Below are positions 1 through 6,056 of a stretch of DNA of 7,414 nt, one piece after another (position 1 is the stretch's first letter; each line of letters begins with the position of its first letter). Both the position numbers and the translations under genes were made by a program. Source of the DNA: Gallicola sp. (GTDB lineage Bacteria > Bacillota > Clostridia > Tissierellales > Peptoniphilaceae); NCBI GenBank assembly GCA_012798975.1, contig JAAZME010000294.1:1-7414 (forward strand). Direction: 5' to 3'. The notes beneath the pieces are model-generated. The model saw only the letters and a program-made list of their open reading frames with translations, ran no database searches and had not been told where the DNA came from.

Positions 1-32
1 CTATTACCTATTACCTATTACCTACTTTCTAC
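1..32 (-). repeat. TAG heptad repeat array at the 3' end of the EIICB gene
   Basis: Read on the minus strand, the array is GTAG, AAAGTAG, then three copies of GTAATAG running off the window edge. TAG occurs at 31-29, 24-22, 17-15, 10-8 and 3-1, exactly every 7 nt. Because 7 is not a multiple of 3, all three frames are stopped. The second TAG is the stop codon of the EIICB gene. The array aligns with the arm at 4822-4860, sharing the pattern GTAG-RAAGTAG-GTWATAG. It probably continues beyond the window. Confidence 0.85.
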
Positions 33-1620
33 TCTCCAAATACTCGTCAATATTTGTTTTGATAGAAGGTACTTTTGTTCCGTAGATAACTTGAACCGAT
101 TCGCCTGATTTCATAATTCCTGCGGCTCCTGTCTGGCGGAGGGCCGCTTCGTCTACTAAGGAAGAGTCTTTCACTTTTAATCGAAGTCTTGTAGCGCAGT
201 TGTCTACTTCGATCAGATTATCTTGTCCTCCCAGAGCATCCACGATCTCAGGAGCGTTTTTAAATTCGCTGTTTGTTCCAATGCCTTTTGCTTCTCTATA
301 TTCATCTTTCGTATGAAGTTTAGAAGCAACACCTTCTTCTTCTCTTCCAGGAGTCTTTAGATCGAATTTTACAATAAAGAATGTAAAGACGAAATAATAA
401 ATTACTGCATAGACCACACCGATAATCACTACCGGCAACCAGTTTGTCATGGCATTTCCAGGCAATATTCCGTAGAGAAGGAAGTCGATCCCCCCTCCAG
501 AGAAGGTCAAACCTACCCCCACGCCTAAAGCATGGCAGATCGCAAAGGACAGGGCTCCTAGTACACAATGCACTCCGAAGTAAAGGATCGGAGAAGCAAA
601 AAGAAATGAAAATTCTAAAGGTTCTGTAATTCCCACAAGCATTGATGTTAAAGAGGAAGATAACAATAATCCCTTAACGTCTTTTTTACGTTCTTTCTTA
701 GCTTGGCGATACATTGCAAAAGCTGCCGCCGGGAAACCAAAGATCATAAACGGAAACATTCCTGAGAAGAATCTCGCATATTCCGGATTGATCTGCTGTC
801 CTGCTGCAAGCTGAGCAAAGACGATGTTCTGTGCCCCTTCTACAACTGTTCCGTTAATGGTTTCCACTCCTCCTAGGGCTGTCTGCCAGAAAGGAAGGTA
901 GAAAACATGATGAAGTCCTAACGGGATCAAGGCTCTGTAAATATATCCGTAGATAAAGGTTCCTACAACTCCTAAACTTCCGATAAGCTCCCCCAGCTGA
1001 GCAATCCCTCTACCGATAAACGGCCAGATAAAGGCAAATATAATTCCTAAAAGAAGCCCTGCCACTGTGGAGATGATCGGTATAAATCTTGTTCCTGCAA
1101 AGAAGGACAATGCCTCTGGCAGTTCGATTTTATAAAAACGATTGTGCAGTACGCTGACGATCAGTCCTAGAATAATACCTCCTAAAACACCTGTATTCAT
1201 GGTGTTTTCAAAACCTAAGTAATTTGCCGTAATCAATCCTGGTGTCGCCTGAAGGGTTTCCAAGTTCATAAAGTTTGCGATAGAAGACTGAAGCGCCGCA
1301 TTCATCACAAAATAACCTACTGTAGCAGACAAAGCAGCTACAGCCTTTTCTTTCTGTGCAAACCCCAAAGCTACCGCAATGGCAAAAAGCATAGGGAGAT
1401 TTCCGAATATAACGGATCCCGAATCTCTAAGCACCGCTAGGATTTTGTAAATAAAAGTACCTTCTCCCATAGCGCTTTGAAGATTATACAATTCTAGAAA
1501 GGCATCTCCCGTTAAGGAAGCTCCAAGACCTAAGAACAGTCCCGCCACCGGCAAAAGTGCAATCGGAAGCATAAATGTTTTTCCCAGACGCTGCAGGGTT
1601 TGAAATAATCTGTCTTTCAT
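22..1620 (-). CDS. PTS sugar transporter EIICB (glucose/maltose/N-acetylglucosamine family)
   Basis: This is a membrane permease that imports and phosphorylates a sugar using phosphate passed from HPr through an EIIA. The ATG at 1620 gives 532 aa. An in-frame GTG at 1629 is rejected because it overlaps the ribosome binding site GAGGTG, which is 6 nt from the ATG. The EIIC part (about 1-420) is strongly hydrophobic, with GLHH (His237, His238) and GITEPLEF (about 330-337), both family signatures. A linker containing KTPGRE leads to an EIIB domain (about 452-532) with the phospho-acceptor Cys475 in DNCATRLRL. No EIIA domain is fused, so one must act in trans. The FFAGTRFIPIIS and KTPGREEE segments and the KLHTKDEYREAK linker resemble MalX/MalP alpha-glucoside members, but the substrate (maltose-type glucoside, glucose or GlcNAc) is unresolved. 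The C terminus runs directly into the TAG heptad array, which supplies the stop. Confidence 0.93.
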   Translation of the reverse strand: MKDRLFQTLQRLGKTFMLPIALLPVAGLFLGLGASLTGDAFLELYNLQSAMGEGTFIYKILAVLRDSGSVIFGNLPMLFAIAVALGFAQKEKAVAALSATVGYFVMNAALQSSIANFMNLETLQATPGLITANYLGFENTMNTGVLGGIILGLIVSVLHNRFYKIELPEALSFFAGTRFIPIISTVAGLLLGIIFAFIWPFIGRGIAQLGELIGSLGVVGTFIYGYIYRALIPLGLHHVFYLPFWQTALGGVETINGTVVEGAQNIVFAQLAAGQQINPEYARFFSGMFPFMIFGFPAAAFAMYRQAKKERKKDVKGLLLSSSLTSMLVGITEPLEFSFLFASPILYFGVHCVLGALSFAICHALGVGVGLTFSGGGIDFLLYGILPGNAMTNWLPVVIIGVVYAVIYYFVFTFFIVKFDLKTPGREEEGVASKLHTKDEYREAKGIGTNSEFKNAPEIVDALGGQDNLIEVDNCATRLRLKVKDSSLVDEAALRQTGAAGIMKSGESVQVIYGTKVPSIKTNIDEYLESRK

Positions 1621-1626
1621 TTTCTT

Positions 1627-1632
1627 CACCTC
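1627..1632 (-). promoter_or_regulatory. Ribosome binding site that fixes the EIICB start
   Basis: The minus strand reads GAGGTG, then AAGAAA, then ATG. The 6-nt spacing fits the ATG at 1620. The GTG inside the Shine-Dalgarno sequence is in frame but has no purine-rich site of its own at a suitable distance, only A/T-rich sequence. Confidence 0.8.
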
Positions 1633-1656
1633 ATTTTATTTTTTATTCCAATAGAA

Positions 1657-1709
1657 AGAGCTATTCAAAATATTCAGAGCTATAAGGCTTTGAATCTTTG
1701 AATAGCTCT
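1657..1709 (-). promoter_or_regulatory. Leader with alternative hairpins upstream of EIICB
   Basis: A perfect 13-bp inverted repeat (AGAGCTATTCAAA at 1709-1697 with TTTGAATAGCTCT at 1669-1657, minus strand) encloses 27 nt. Inside the loop, ATAGCTCT (1683-1676) is a second partner for the same upstream AGAGCTAT, so two stems compete for one strand. This resembles an attenuation or antitermination leader, or a protein-binding operator. The tail after the large stem is only weakly U-rich (TTCTATT). A weak promoter candidate lies just upstream: GTGAAA at 1747-1742, a 17-nt spacer, then TATTCT at 1724-1719. Transcription from it would begin at about the first base of the hairpin. The structure is seen in the sequence; its function is inferred. 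Confidence 0.5.
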
Positions 1710-1760
1710 CTCATTTACAGAATAGCATATAAAGAAAAACTTTTCACTATATTATATATT

Positions 1761-1787
1761 TAGGGCGCATATCTTATATGCGCCCTA
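1761..1787 (-). repeat. Perfect 12-bp hairpin containing the mtnN stop codon
   Basis: TAGGGCGCATAT and ATATGCGCCCTA flank a 3-nt loop, a perfect dyad. On the minus strand the last three sense codons of mtnN (Gly-Arg-Ile) form the upstream arm and TAA begins at its end and extends into the loop. The 3' tail is AAATATATAATATAG, which is A/T-rich but has no U-run, so classical intrinsic termination is doubtful. It could be a weak terminator, an mRNA-stabilising hairpin, or one copy of a dispersed palindromic repeat. Confidence 0.7.
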
Positions 1788-2445
1788 CAAGATCTACAAC
1801 AATTTCTCCTGCAAGTACTGCCGCTCTTCTTTCGAACTTCTCATAATCCTCTTCCCCGTCATCATCCGCAAAGTCAGATATACTGCGGACTCCTAAGAAA
1901 GGAATGTCGTTTGCATCGCAGACATGGGCGATAGCCGCCCCTTCCATTTCGACACAAGTTCCTTGAAAATCCTCTCTTAGCTGAAGCTGCTTTTCTTTGC
2001 TGGAAATAAACTGGTCTCCTGTGATGATATTTCCCCGACGAAGATCTCTTTCTGAAAAAACATCCTCCATAAGAGAAAGAAGTCTCTCATCCCCGGAAAA
2101 AGAATCTTTATAGGGATAAAATCTTTTCATCAAATCATGGTCAAAATCGTGATAAGAGAGGCTCTCTCCTAAAACAACTGACATATGCTTTAAGGAAGGA
2201 TCTAAGCCTCCGGCAATACCGGTATTAATCACAGCATCTACCTTGAAATGATCGATCATCGCCTGAGTGATTAAGGCGGCATTCACCTTTCCCACACCAG
2301 AATCTACAAATACGATTTTTTCATCTCCGATGCTTCCTTCATAGAAAGTATGCTTTGCTATAACCACTTTCTTTTCATCTTGAACAATATTCTTAATCGC
2401 CTCTAATTCCACATCCATTGCAGCGATAATTCCAATTACCTTCAT
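1774..2445 (-). CDS. mtnN: 5'-methylthioadenosine/S-adenosylhomocysteine nucleosidase
   Basis: This cytosolic enzyme hydrolyses methylthioadenosine and S-adenosylhomocysteine (and 5'-deoxyadenosine in many family members) to adenine plus the thioribose or ribosyl product, clearing inhibitors from S-adenosylmethionine use. At 223 aa it is close to the usual 230. The N terminus MKVIGIIAAMDVELEAI matches the family start, and Glu13 aligns with catalytic Glu12 of the E. coli enzyme. SGVGKVNAA (49-57), TGIAGG (76-81), GDQFI (143-147), the VEMEG substrate-binding motif (165-169) and the catalytic Asp191 in SISDFAD are all present. The ATG at 2445 has AAGGAG 5 nt upstream, and this site includes the stop codon of the preceding degV-type gene, so the two are probably translationally coupled. 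The C terminus coincides with a perfect hairpin that includes the stop codon. The enzyme looks complete and active. Confidence 0.95.
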   Translation of the reverse strand: MKVIGIIAAMDVELEAIKNIVQDEKKVVIAKHTFYEGSIGDEKIVFVDSGVGKVNAALITQAMIDHFKVDAVINTGIAGGLDPSLKHMSVVLGESLSYHDFDHDLMKRFYPYKDSFSGDERLLSLMEDVFSERDLRRGNIITGDQFISSKEKQLQLREDFQGTCVEMEGAAIAHVCDANDIPFLGVRSISDFADDDGEEDYEKFERRAAVLAGEIVVDLVGRI

Positions 2446-2454
2446 ATTTTCTCC

Positions 2455-3288
2455 TTAAAAAGCTATTACAATACCGCCGTTGTTGGCATATACTGAAGAT
2501 AACATTCCTGTTTCTACAATTTCAATTTTTTTGAAATTATATTTTTCTTCAATCATCTCTTTGAAATTCAAAGCCCTGTCCTTTGCATTGCAATGGGCAA
2601 TAACAAGAATACTTTCCTGCAGGTCTTTCTTCTGCTCCCCTACAAGCTTTACAAGATTTTGAACGGCTTTCTGATAGCCTCTTCCTTTTCCAAATAGTTT
2701 AATACTTCCATCATCAGCACCCATTATCGGTTTTATGGACAGAGCCTTTATAAACGCTCCTGCCAACTGCTTCATTCGTCCATTTTTCACAAGATTATCG
2801 TATTCATCTAGTATAAAGAAGGTCTTCATATTCGAAACAAACTCTTCAATTCTTCCAGTAATTTCTTCGAAAGAGTTATTCTCTTCTATAAACTCTCTTA
2901 ATTTTATGGCAACAAGGGTTTCTCCCGCTGAAGCAGATTTTGAATCGATAACATGAATCTTTGTTTTATGGTTTTCCAAAAACATATCCTTTGCAAGGCA
3001 GGCATTGCTATAAGTCGCACTGAGTTTAGAGGATATAGTGATAACGAAATTTTCTGCACTTTCTTCGAAACGATCTATAAACAACTGAGGCGAAGGGGCT
3101 GAAGATTTCGGTGTTTTCTCTCCTGCATCCATCAAACGGACAAACTCTTCGATATCAAGATCTTCATGGTCTATATAATGTTCTCCGTCGATTTCGATAT
3201 TAAATGGTACCTTTTCCACCTTGGTTCTTTCCAGAATTTCTTTGCTGGTATCGCAGCTGGAATCTGCTATAATTTTACGGTCGCTCAT
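2455..3288 (-). CDS. DegV family protein (FakB-like fatty acid-binding)
   Basis: DegV/FakB proteins bind a fatty acid and, where FakA is present, present it for phosphorylation so that exogenous fatty acids enter phospholipid synthesis. The 277-aa protein shows the family order: IIADSSCDTS (6-15), PFNIEIDGEHYIDHEDLD (28-45), KTPKSSAPSPQLF (58-70, usually a TSxPSP motif), ISSKLSATY (85-93, contacting the ligand head group in the family), KNGRMKQLAGAF (168-179) and a hydrophobic C terminus GGIVIAF. The conserved His-Thr-Gly-Pro-Gly stretch near the C terminus is replaced by Tyr-Ala-Asn-Asn-Gly (267-271), marking a divergent subgroup. AAGGAGG lies 6 nt before the ATG. The gene follows glmM by 21 nt and precedes mtnN by 9 nt, consistent with one operon. 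Whether it works with a FakA cannot be judged here. Confidence 0.9.
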   Translation of the reverse strand: MSDRKIIADSSCDTSKEILERTKVEKVPFNIEIDGEHYIDHEDLDIEEFVRLMDAGEKTPKSSAPSPQLFIDRFEESAENFVITISSKLSATYSNACLAKDMFLENHKTKIHVIDSKSASAGETLVAIKLREFIEENNSFEEITGRIEEFVSNMKTFFILDEYDNLVKNGRMKQLAGAFIKALSIKPIMGADDGSIKLFGKGRGYQKAVQNLVKLVGEQKKDLQESILVIAHCNAKDRALNFKEMIEEKYNFKKIEIVETGMLSSVYANNGGIVIAF

Positions 3289-3309
3289 ACTGCCCCTCCT
3301 TGATAAATC

Positions 3310-4650
3310 TTAATGATTGTATTTGTTTGAAATAAGCTCAGCCAGAACAACAGCATCTCGATTCATCTGTTCTTGATCCTGACCTTCAAGCATAACACGA
3401 ACTAATGGCTCTGTTCCCGAAGGACGGATAAGAACACGGCCTTGACCGCTCATTTTTTCTTCAAGTTTCTTGATTTCATTTTGAATTTCTTCATCATCCA
3501 CATACTTCATCTGATTTTTCTTTTTTACTTTTGCATTGACTAGAACTTGAGGATATGTAGTCATCAACTGATTGAGTTCAGACATTTTTTTGTTTTGATG
3601 AATTTTCATTTCAGCTACTTTTAATGCACTGAGAATTCCATCCCCTGTCGTGTTGTCTTCAAGGAAAATAATATGTCCAGACTGTTCTCCTCCGATAATA
3701 AAGCCTTCTTTAACCATCATCTCGAGAACATAGCGGTCTCCTACATTTGCTTTAAAAACGTCTACACCATGCTTCTTCATACATTCGTCAAAACCGATAT
3801 TTGTCATAACTGTTCCGACTACACCGTTGTTCTTAAGTTTACCCTGTTCTTTTAAATGAAGAGCGCAGGCAGCGATAAGATGATCTCCGTCCATAATTTC
3901 TCCTGTTTCATCTACAGCGATCAAACGATCCCCATCACCATCGAAAGAAAAGCCCATATCTGCATTTGTTTTTGAAACAACTGTTTTAATAATCTCCGGA
4001 TTCGTAGATCCGCAGTTCAAATTAATATTCATTCCGTCCGGTTCTGTGTTGATTACTTGAACATCAGCACCGAGTTCTTTGAAAAGAACAGGAGCGATCT
4101 TATAGGTTGCGCCGTGACCACAGTCTAATGCAATCTTTATTCCGTCAAAGCTTTCGCTGATCGTTGATTTTAAGAAATCAATATAAATACGAGATGCTTC
4201 TGGACGATCATATACTTTTCCGATTTTTTCGTGTGTTGGATAAAATTCCGTATCTGGATTGTCGATTAATTCTTCTATCTCATCTTCCAAGGCATCTGGA
4301 AGTTTAAAACCTGTCGATCCGAAGAACTTAATACCATTAAATTCTCCTGGATTGTGAGATGCAGAGATAACCGCTCCTGCACTCGCTTTATAATAACGAG
4401 TTAAAAAAGCAACAGCCGGTGTAGGAATAACCCCTAAACGGATTACTGAAAAACCAGCAGAATTGAGCCCTGCTATAAGAGCCGATTCCAGCATATCTCC
4501 TGAAAGTCTCGTATCCTTTCCGATTACCATGAGCTTTGTGTCATCATTAAGCTTTTCTGCTACAGCTCTTCCTATTTTAAAAGCTAACTCCGGCGATAAA
4601 TCATCATTAGCAACTCCGCGTACTCCATCTGTTCCAAAATATTTCCCCAT
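3310..4650 (-). CDS. glmM: Phosphoglucosamine mutase
   Basis: GlmM interconverts glucosamine-6-phosphate and glucosamine-1-phosphate, the committed route to UDP-GlcNAc for peptidoglycan. The 446-aa length is typical. The start MGKYFGTDGVRGVAND is characteristic. The phosphoserine loop ISASHNP places the catalytic Ser at 98, the Mg-binding loop DGDGDR is at 237-242, the sugar-binding loop GEQSGH at 321-326 and the phosphate-binding loop RPSGTEP at 409-415, so all four active-site loops are intact. AAGGAGG lies 6 nt before the ATG. In many Bacillota glmM directly follows cdaA-cdaR and its product can bind and inhibit CdaA. Here it is still adjacent but separated by a terminator and an inverted-repeat element, and it has its own extended -10 promoter. 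It is followed by the degV-type gene and mtnN, probably co-transcribed. Confidence 0.97.
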   Translation of the reverse strand: MGKYFGTDGVRGVANDDLSPELAFKIGRAVAEKLNDDTKLMVIGKDTRLSGDMLESALIAGLNSAGFSVIRLGVIPTPAVAFLTRYYKASAGAVISASHNPGEFNGIKFFGSTGFKLPDALEDEIEELIDNPDTEFYPTHEKIGKVYDRPEASRIYIDFLKSTISESFDGIKIALDCGHGATYKIAPVLFKELGADVQVINTEPDGMNINLNCGSTNPEIIKTVVSKTNADMGFSFDGDGDRLIAVDETGEIMDGDHLIAACALHLKEQGKLKNNGVVGTVMTNIGFDECMKKHGVDVFKANVGDRYVLEMMVKEGFIIGGEQSGHIIFLEDNTTGDGILSALKVAEMKIHQNKKMSELNQLMTTYPQVLVNAKVKKKNQMKYVDDEEIQNEIKKLEEKMSGQGRVLIRPSGTEPLVRVMLEGQDQEQMNRDAVVLAELISNKYNH

Positions 4651-4694
4651 TTTGGACCTCCTTATATAACTCCATAATTTTAAAATCTTTTTTT

Positions 4695-4703
4695 ATTATA
4701 TCA
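4695..4703 (-). promoter_or_regulatory. Extended -10 promoter of the glmM operon
   Basis: The minus strand reads TGATATAAT, a perfect TATAAT with an extended-10 TG one base upstream. At the expected -35 position (4718-4723 for a 17-nt spacer) the sequence is CTACAA, a poor match that lies within the heptad repeat array. The predicted start, near 4688, leaves a leader of about 38 nt before the ATG. Confidence 0.65.
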
Positions 4704-4744
4704 TATTAGGAGATAGGTTGTAGGTTATAGGGGCTAGGGAAGGA
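4703..4744 (+). repeat. TAG heptad array, glmM-side arm of the inverted-repeat element
   Basis: Read on the plus strand the heptads are ATATTAG, GAGATAG, GTTGTAG, GTTATAG, GGGCTAG and GGAAGGA, with TAG at 4707, 4714, 4721, 4728 and 4735, every 7 nt. GTAGGTTATAGG (4720-4731) and CTAGGGAAG (4734-4742) recur in inverted orientation at 4831-4853. The match is 21 of 23 positions, broken only by GG against AA. Confidence 0.8.
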
Positions 4745-4745
4745 T

Positions 4746-4771
4746 AAAAAAACCGCACCAAAGGGTGCGGT
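4746..4771 (-). terminator. Rho-independent terminator of cdaA-cdaR
   Basis: On the minus strand ACCGCACC pairs with GGTGCGGT around a CTTT loop, followed by a run of T (4752-4746). The stem is a perfect 8 bp, mostly G-C. A shorter T run (4773-4777) on the plus side could make it work in both directions. It lies inside the inverted-repeat element, between cdaR and the glmM promoter. Confidence 0.88.
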
Positions 4772-4821
4772 CTTTTTCCCTTTATATAAACAGTAATTAT
4801 CCGCTTTTCGAATAATCACTT

Positions 4822-4860
4822 TCCTTCCCTCTTCCCTAGTTCCTATAACCTACTTCCTAC
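4822..4860 (-). repeat. TAG heptad array, cdaR-side arm of the inverted-repeat element
   Basis: Read on the minus strand: GTAG, GAAGTAG, GTTATAG, GAACTAG, GGAAGAG, GGAAGGA. TAG falls at 4859-4857, 4852-4850, 4845-4843 and 4838-4836, a strict 7-nt period that stops all frames. The first TAG is the cdaR stop codon. The arm is the inverted partner of 4703-4744 and a sequence relative of 1-32. Confidence 0.85.
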
Positions 4861-6056
4861 TGAACTCGTACACTGACTTCAGAAGGTTCGATCTTTTCCA
4901 AAGTAACACCCTCTACCCGCTCTACTCCCACTGGAAGAGTCAAGGTGCCTGGCGATTGACCTTGAAGATCGATATAGCACTGAATTTCTGTTACTGCATC
5001 GACTGATGTAGTACTTCCCTTTACAGTAACCGCTACGGGAGCATCGTGAAGCACCGCTGCCTGACTACCTTCTGGAACATTTCTAAGTTCTATATCTTCC
5101 GGCTGAATATTGAATGTTTTAGATTTATCCGATACAACCTGTACATTGGCAATGATCTGTTTGTTCGGATCGGATAAAAAAACATCTTGAGGAAGTCTCA
5201 AACCTACATTGATATTCGCCGTCTCTTGAATCGTAGAAAGGTCAATAGGATTTGTTTCAATCTCTGTAATACCGTTTAATATTTCTCCGTCGCCAGTAAT
5301 ACTGATTGTCGATTGATTTAACGTCGGACCTTCCAGCTGAATCTCTTCTGCCGGTTCTCCTACCGTATTGAGTTTAATCGGCACTTCTTTTACAGAATTA
5401 ATAGAAAGGCTTACACTGACTTCCTTCTGGCTTAATTCTACTCCTACGACTTGTTTGCCGTCAGCATTCACAAGAGTAATCGGAACATTTAAAGTCGTAT
5501 CATCTTGAATCTCTTGAAGATTGACCTGTGTTTTTGCATGATGTATCTGGTTGACGATGGAGCTTGGGCCCGTAATACTGACTCTATTTGGTTTTACTTC
5601 TGTTCCCATCAGCATTATATGATTTGAAGGCAGTGCATTGATCGTCTCAACTGTAACAGGGATCTCTTTATCGATAATTTTTTCAAATTTAAATACAATA
5701 GAATTCTGCGACTGCTGATACACTACGGTATCTCTTGGCGCTTGCACAGTAATCGGCATAGATTGTGTTTGAGAGCTGAACCGAGCTAGATCTACCTGTA
5801 CGATAATATCTCTCGGCTGAACCTTGTTGATTTCATTTCTTGGGCCGGATAATGTAACATTAACAGTCGGTTCTTTCGGTTCCACAATCACCATGTCATT
5901 ATTTTGAAGAGTTTCTTCATTGATCAATTCTACCGGCAAATTGCGATACTCTCTTCGAATCGTAGGATTTGTCGCTCCCATAACATAACTCCAAAGAAAA
6001 ATCGCAAACACAATAGAGATTAATCCAGTTGCTATTTCTTTTCTATTTTCTTTCAT
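4857..6056 (-). CDS. cdaR: CdaA regulatory protein CdaR, YbbR repeats
   Basis: CdaR is a membrane-anchored extracytoplasmic protein that modulates the diadenylate cyclase CdaA. The ATG at 6056 (399 aa, MKENRKE) has GGAGG 7 nt upstream; an in-frame ATG at 6089 would add 11 residues inside cdaA without a convincing site. The N terminus holds one membrane segment (about 8-27, IATGLISIVFAIFLWSYVMG) after a short charged cytoplasmic stretch. Four YbbR-type beta-rich repeats follow at about 37-127, 130-218, 223-309 and 313-399, recognisable by recurring 'PV/PI-x-V-x-L', 'I-T/S-G' and '(V/I)D-L' segments. The start overlaps the cdaA end by 14 nt, implying translational coupling. It is shorter than the roughly 480-aa B. 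subtilis protein, lacking the C-terminal extension. The last strand (EVSVRVQ) is followed at once by a TAG that belongs to the repeat array. Confidence 0.9.
   Translation of the reverse strand: MKENRKEIATGLISIVFAIFLWSYVMGATNPTIRREYRNLPVELINEETLQNNDMVIVEPKEPTVNVTLSGPRNEINKVQPRDIIVQVDLARFSSQTQSMPITVQAPRDTVVYQQSQNSIVFKFEKIIDKEIPVTVETINALPSNHIMLMGTEVKPNRVSITGPSSIVNQIHHAKTQVNLQEIQDDTTLNVPITLVNADGKQVVGVELSQKEVSVSLSINSVKEVPIKLNTVGEPAEEIQLEGPTLNQSTISITGDGEILNGITEIETNPIDLSTIQETANINVGLRLPQDVFLSDPNKQIIANVQVVSDKSKTFNIQPEDIELRNVPEGSQAAVLHDAPVAVTVKGSTTSVDAVTEIQCYIDLQGQSPGTLTLPVGVERVEGVTLEKIEPSEVSVRVQ

Noticed and set aside
1..32. CRISPR array
   Set aside because: The repeat unit is 7 nt with no spacers, so it is a tandem microsatellite-like array.
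320..568. Open reading frame of 82 codons on the minus strand within the EIICB gene
   Set aside because: It lies wholly inside a well-supported permease gene in another frame, has no recognisable domain, is rich in Arg/Cys/Trp, and has no good ribosome site. The plus-strand frames at 444-629, 2480-2662, 2735-2956, 3673-3855, 4463-4669, 6149-6352, 6362-6619 and 6737-6922 are antisense shadows for the same reasons.
1657..1709. RAT antiterminator site of the GlcT/LicT family
   Set aside because: Known RAT sites are about 30-nt imperfect hairpins with conserved internal loops. The 13-bp perfect stem with a 27-nt loop here does not match them.
1751..1756. TATAAT on the minus strand just after the mtnN hairpin as the EIICB promoter
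   Set aside because: It has no extended TG, and the -35 position (ATATAA) falls inside the mtnN hairpin. The A/T-rich tract makes a chance match likely.
4801..4820. Short dyad around ATTATCCG...CGAATAAT as an operator
   Set aside because: The arms are only about 5 bp and A/T-rich, within chance expectation for this region.
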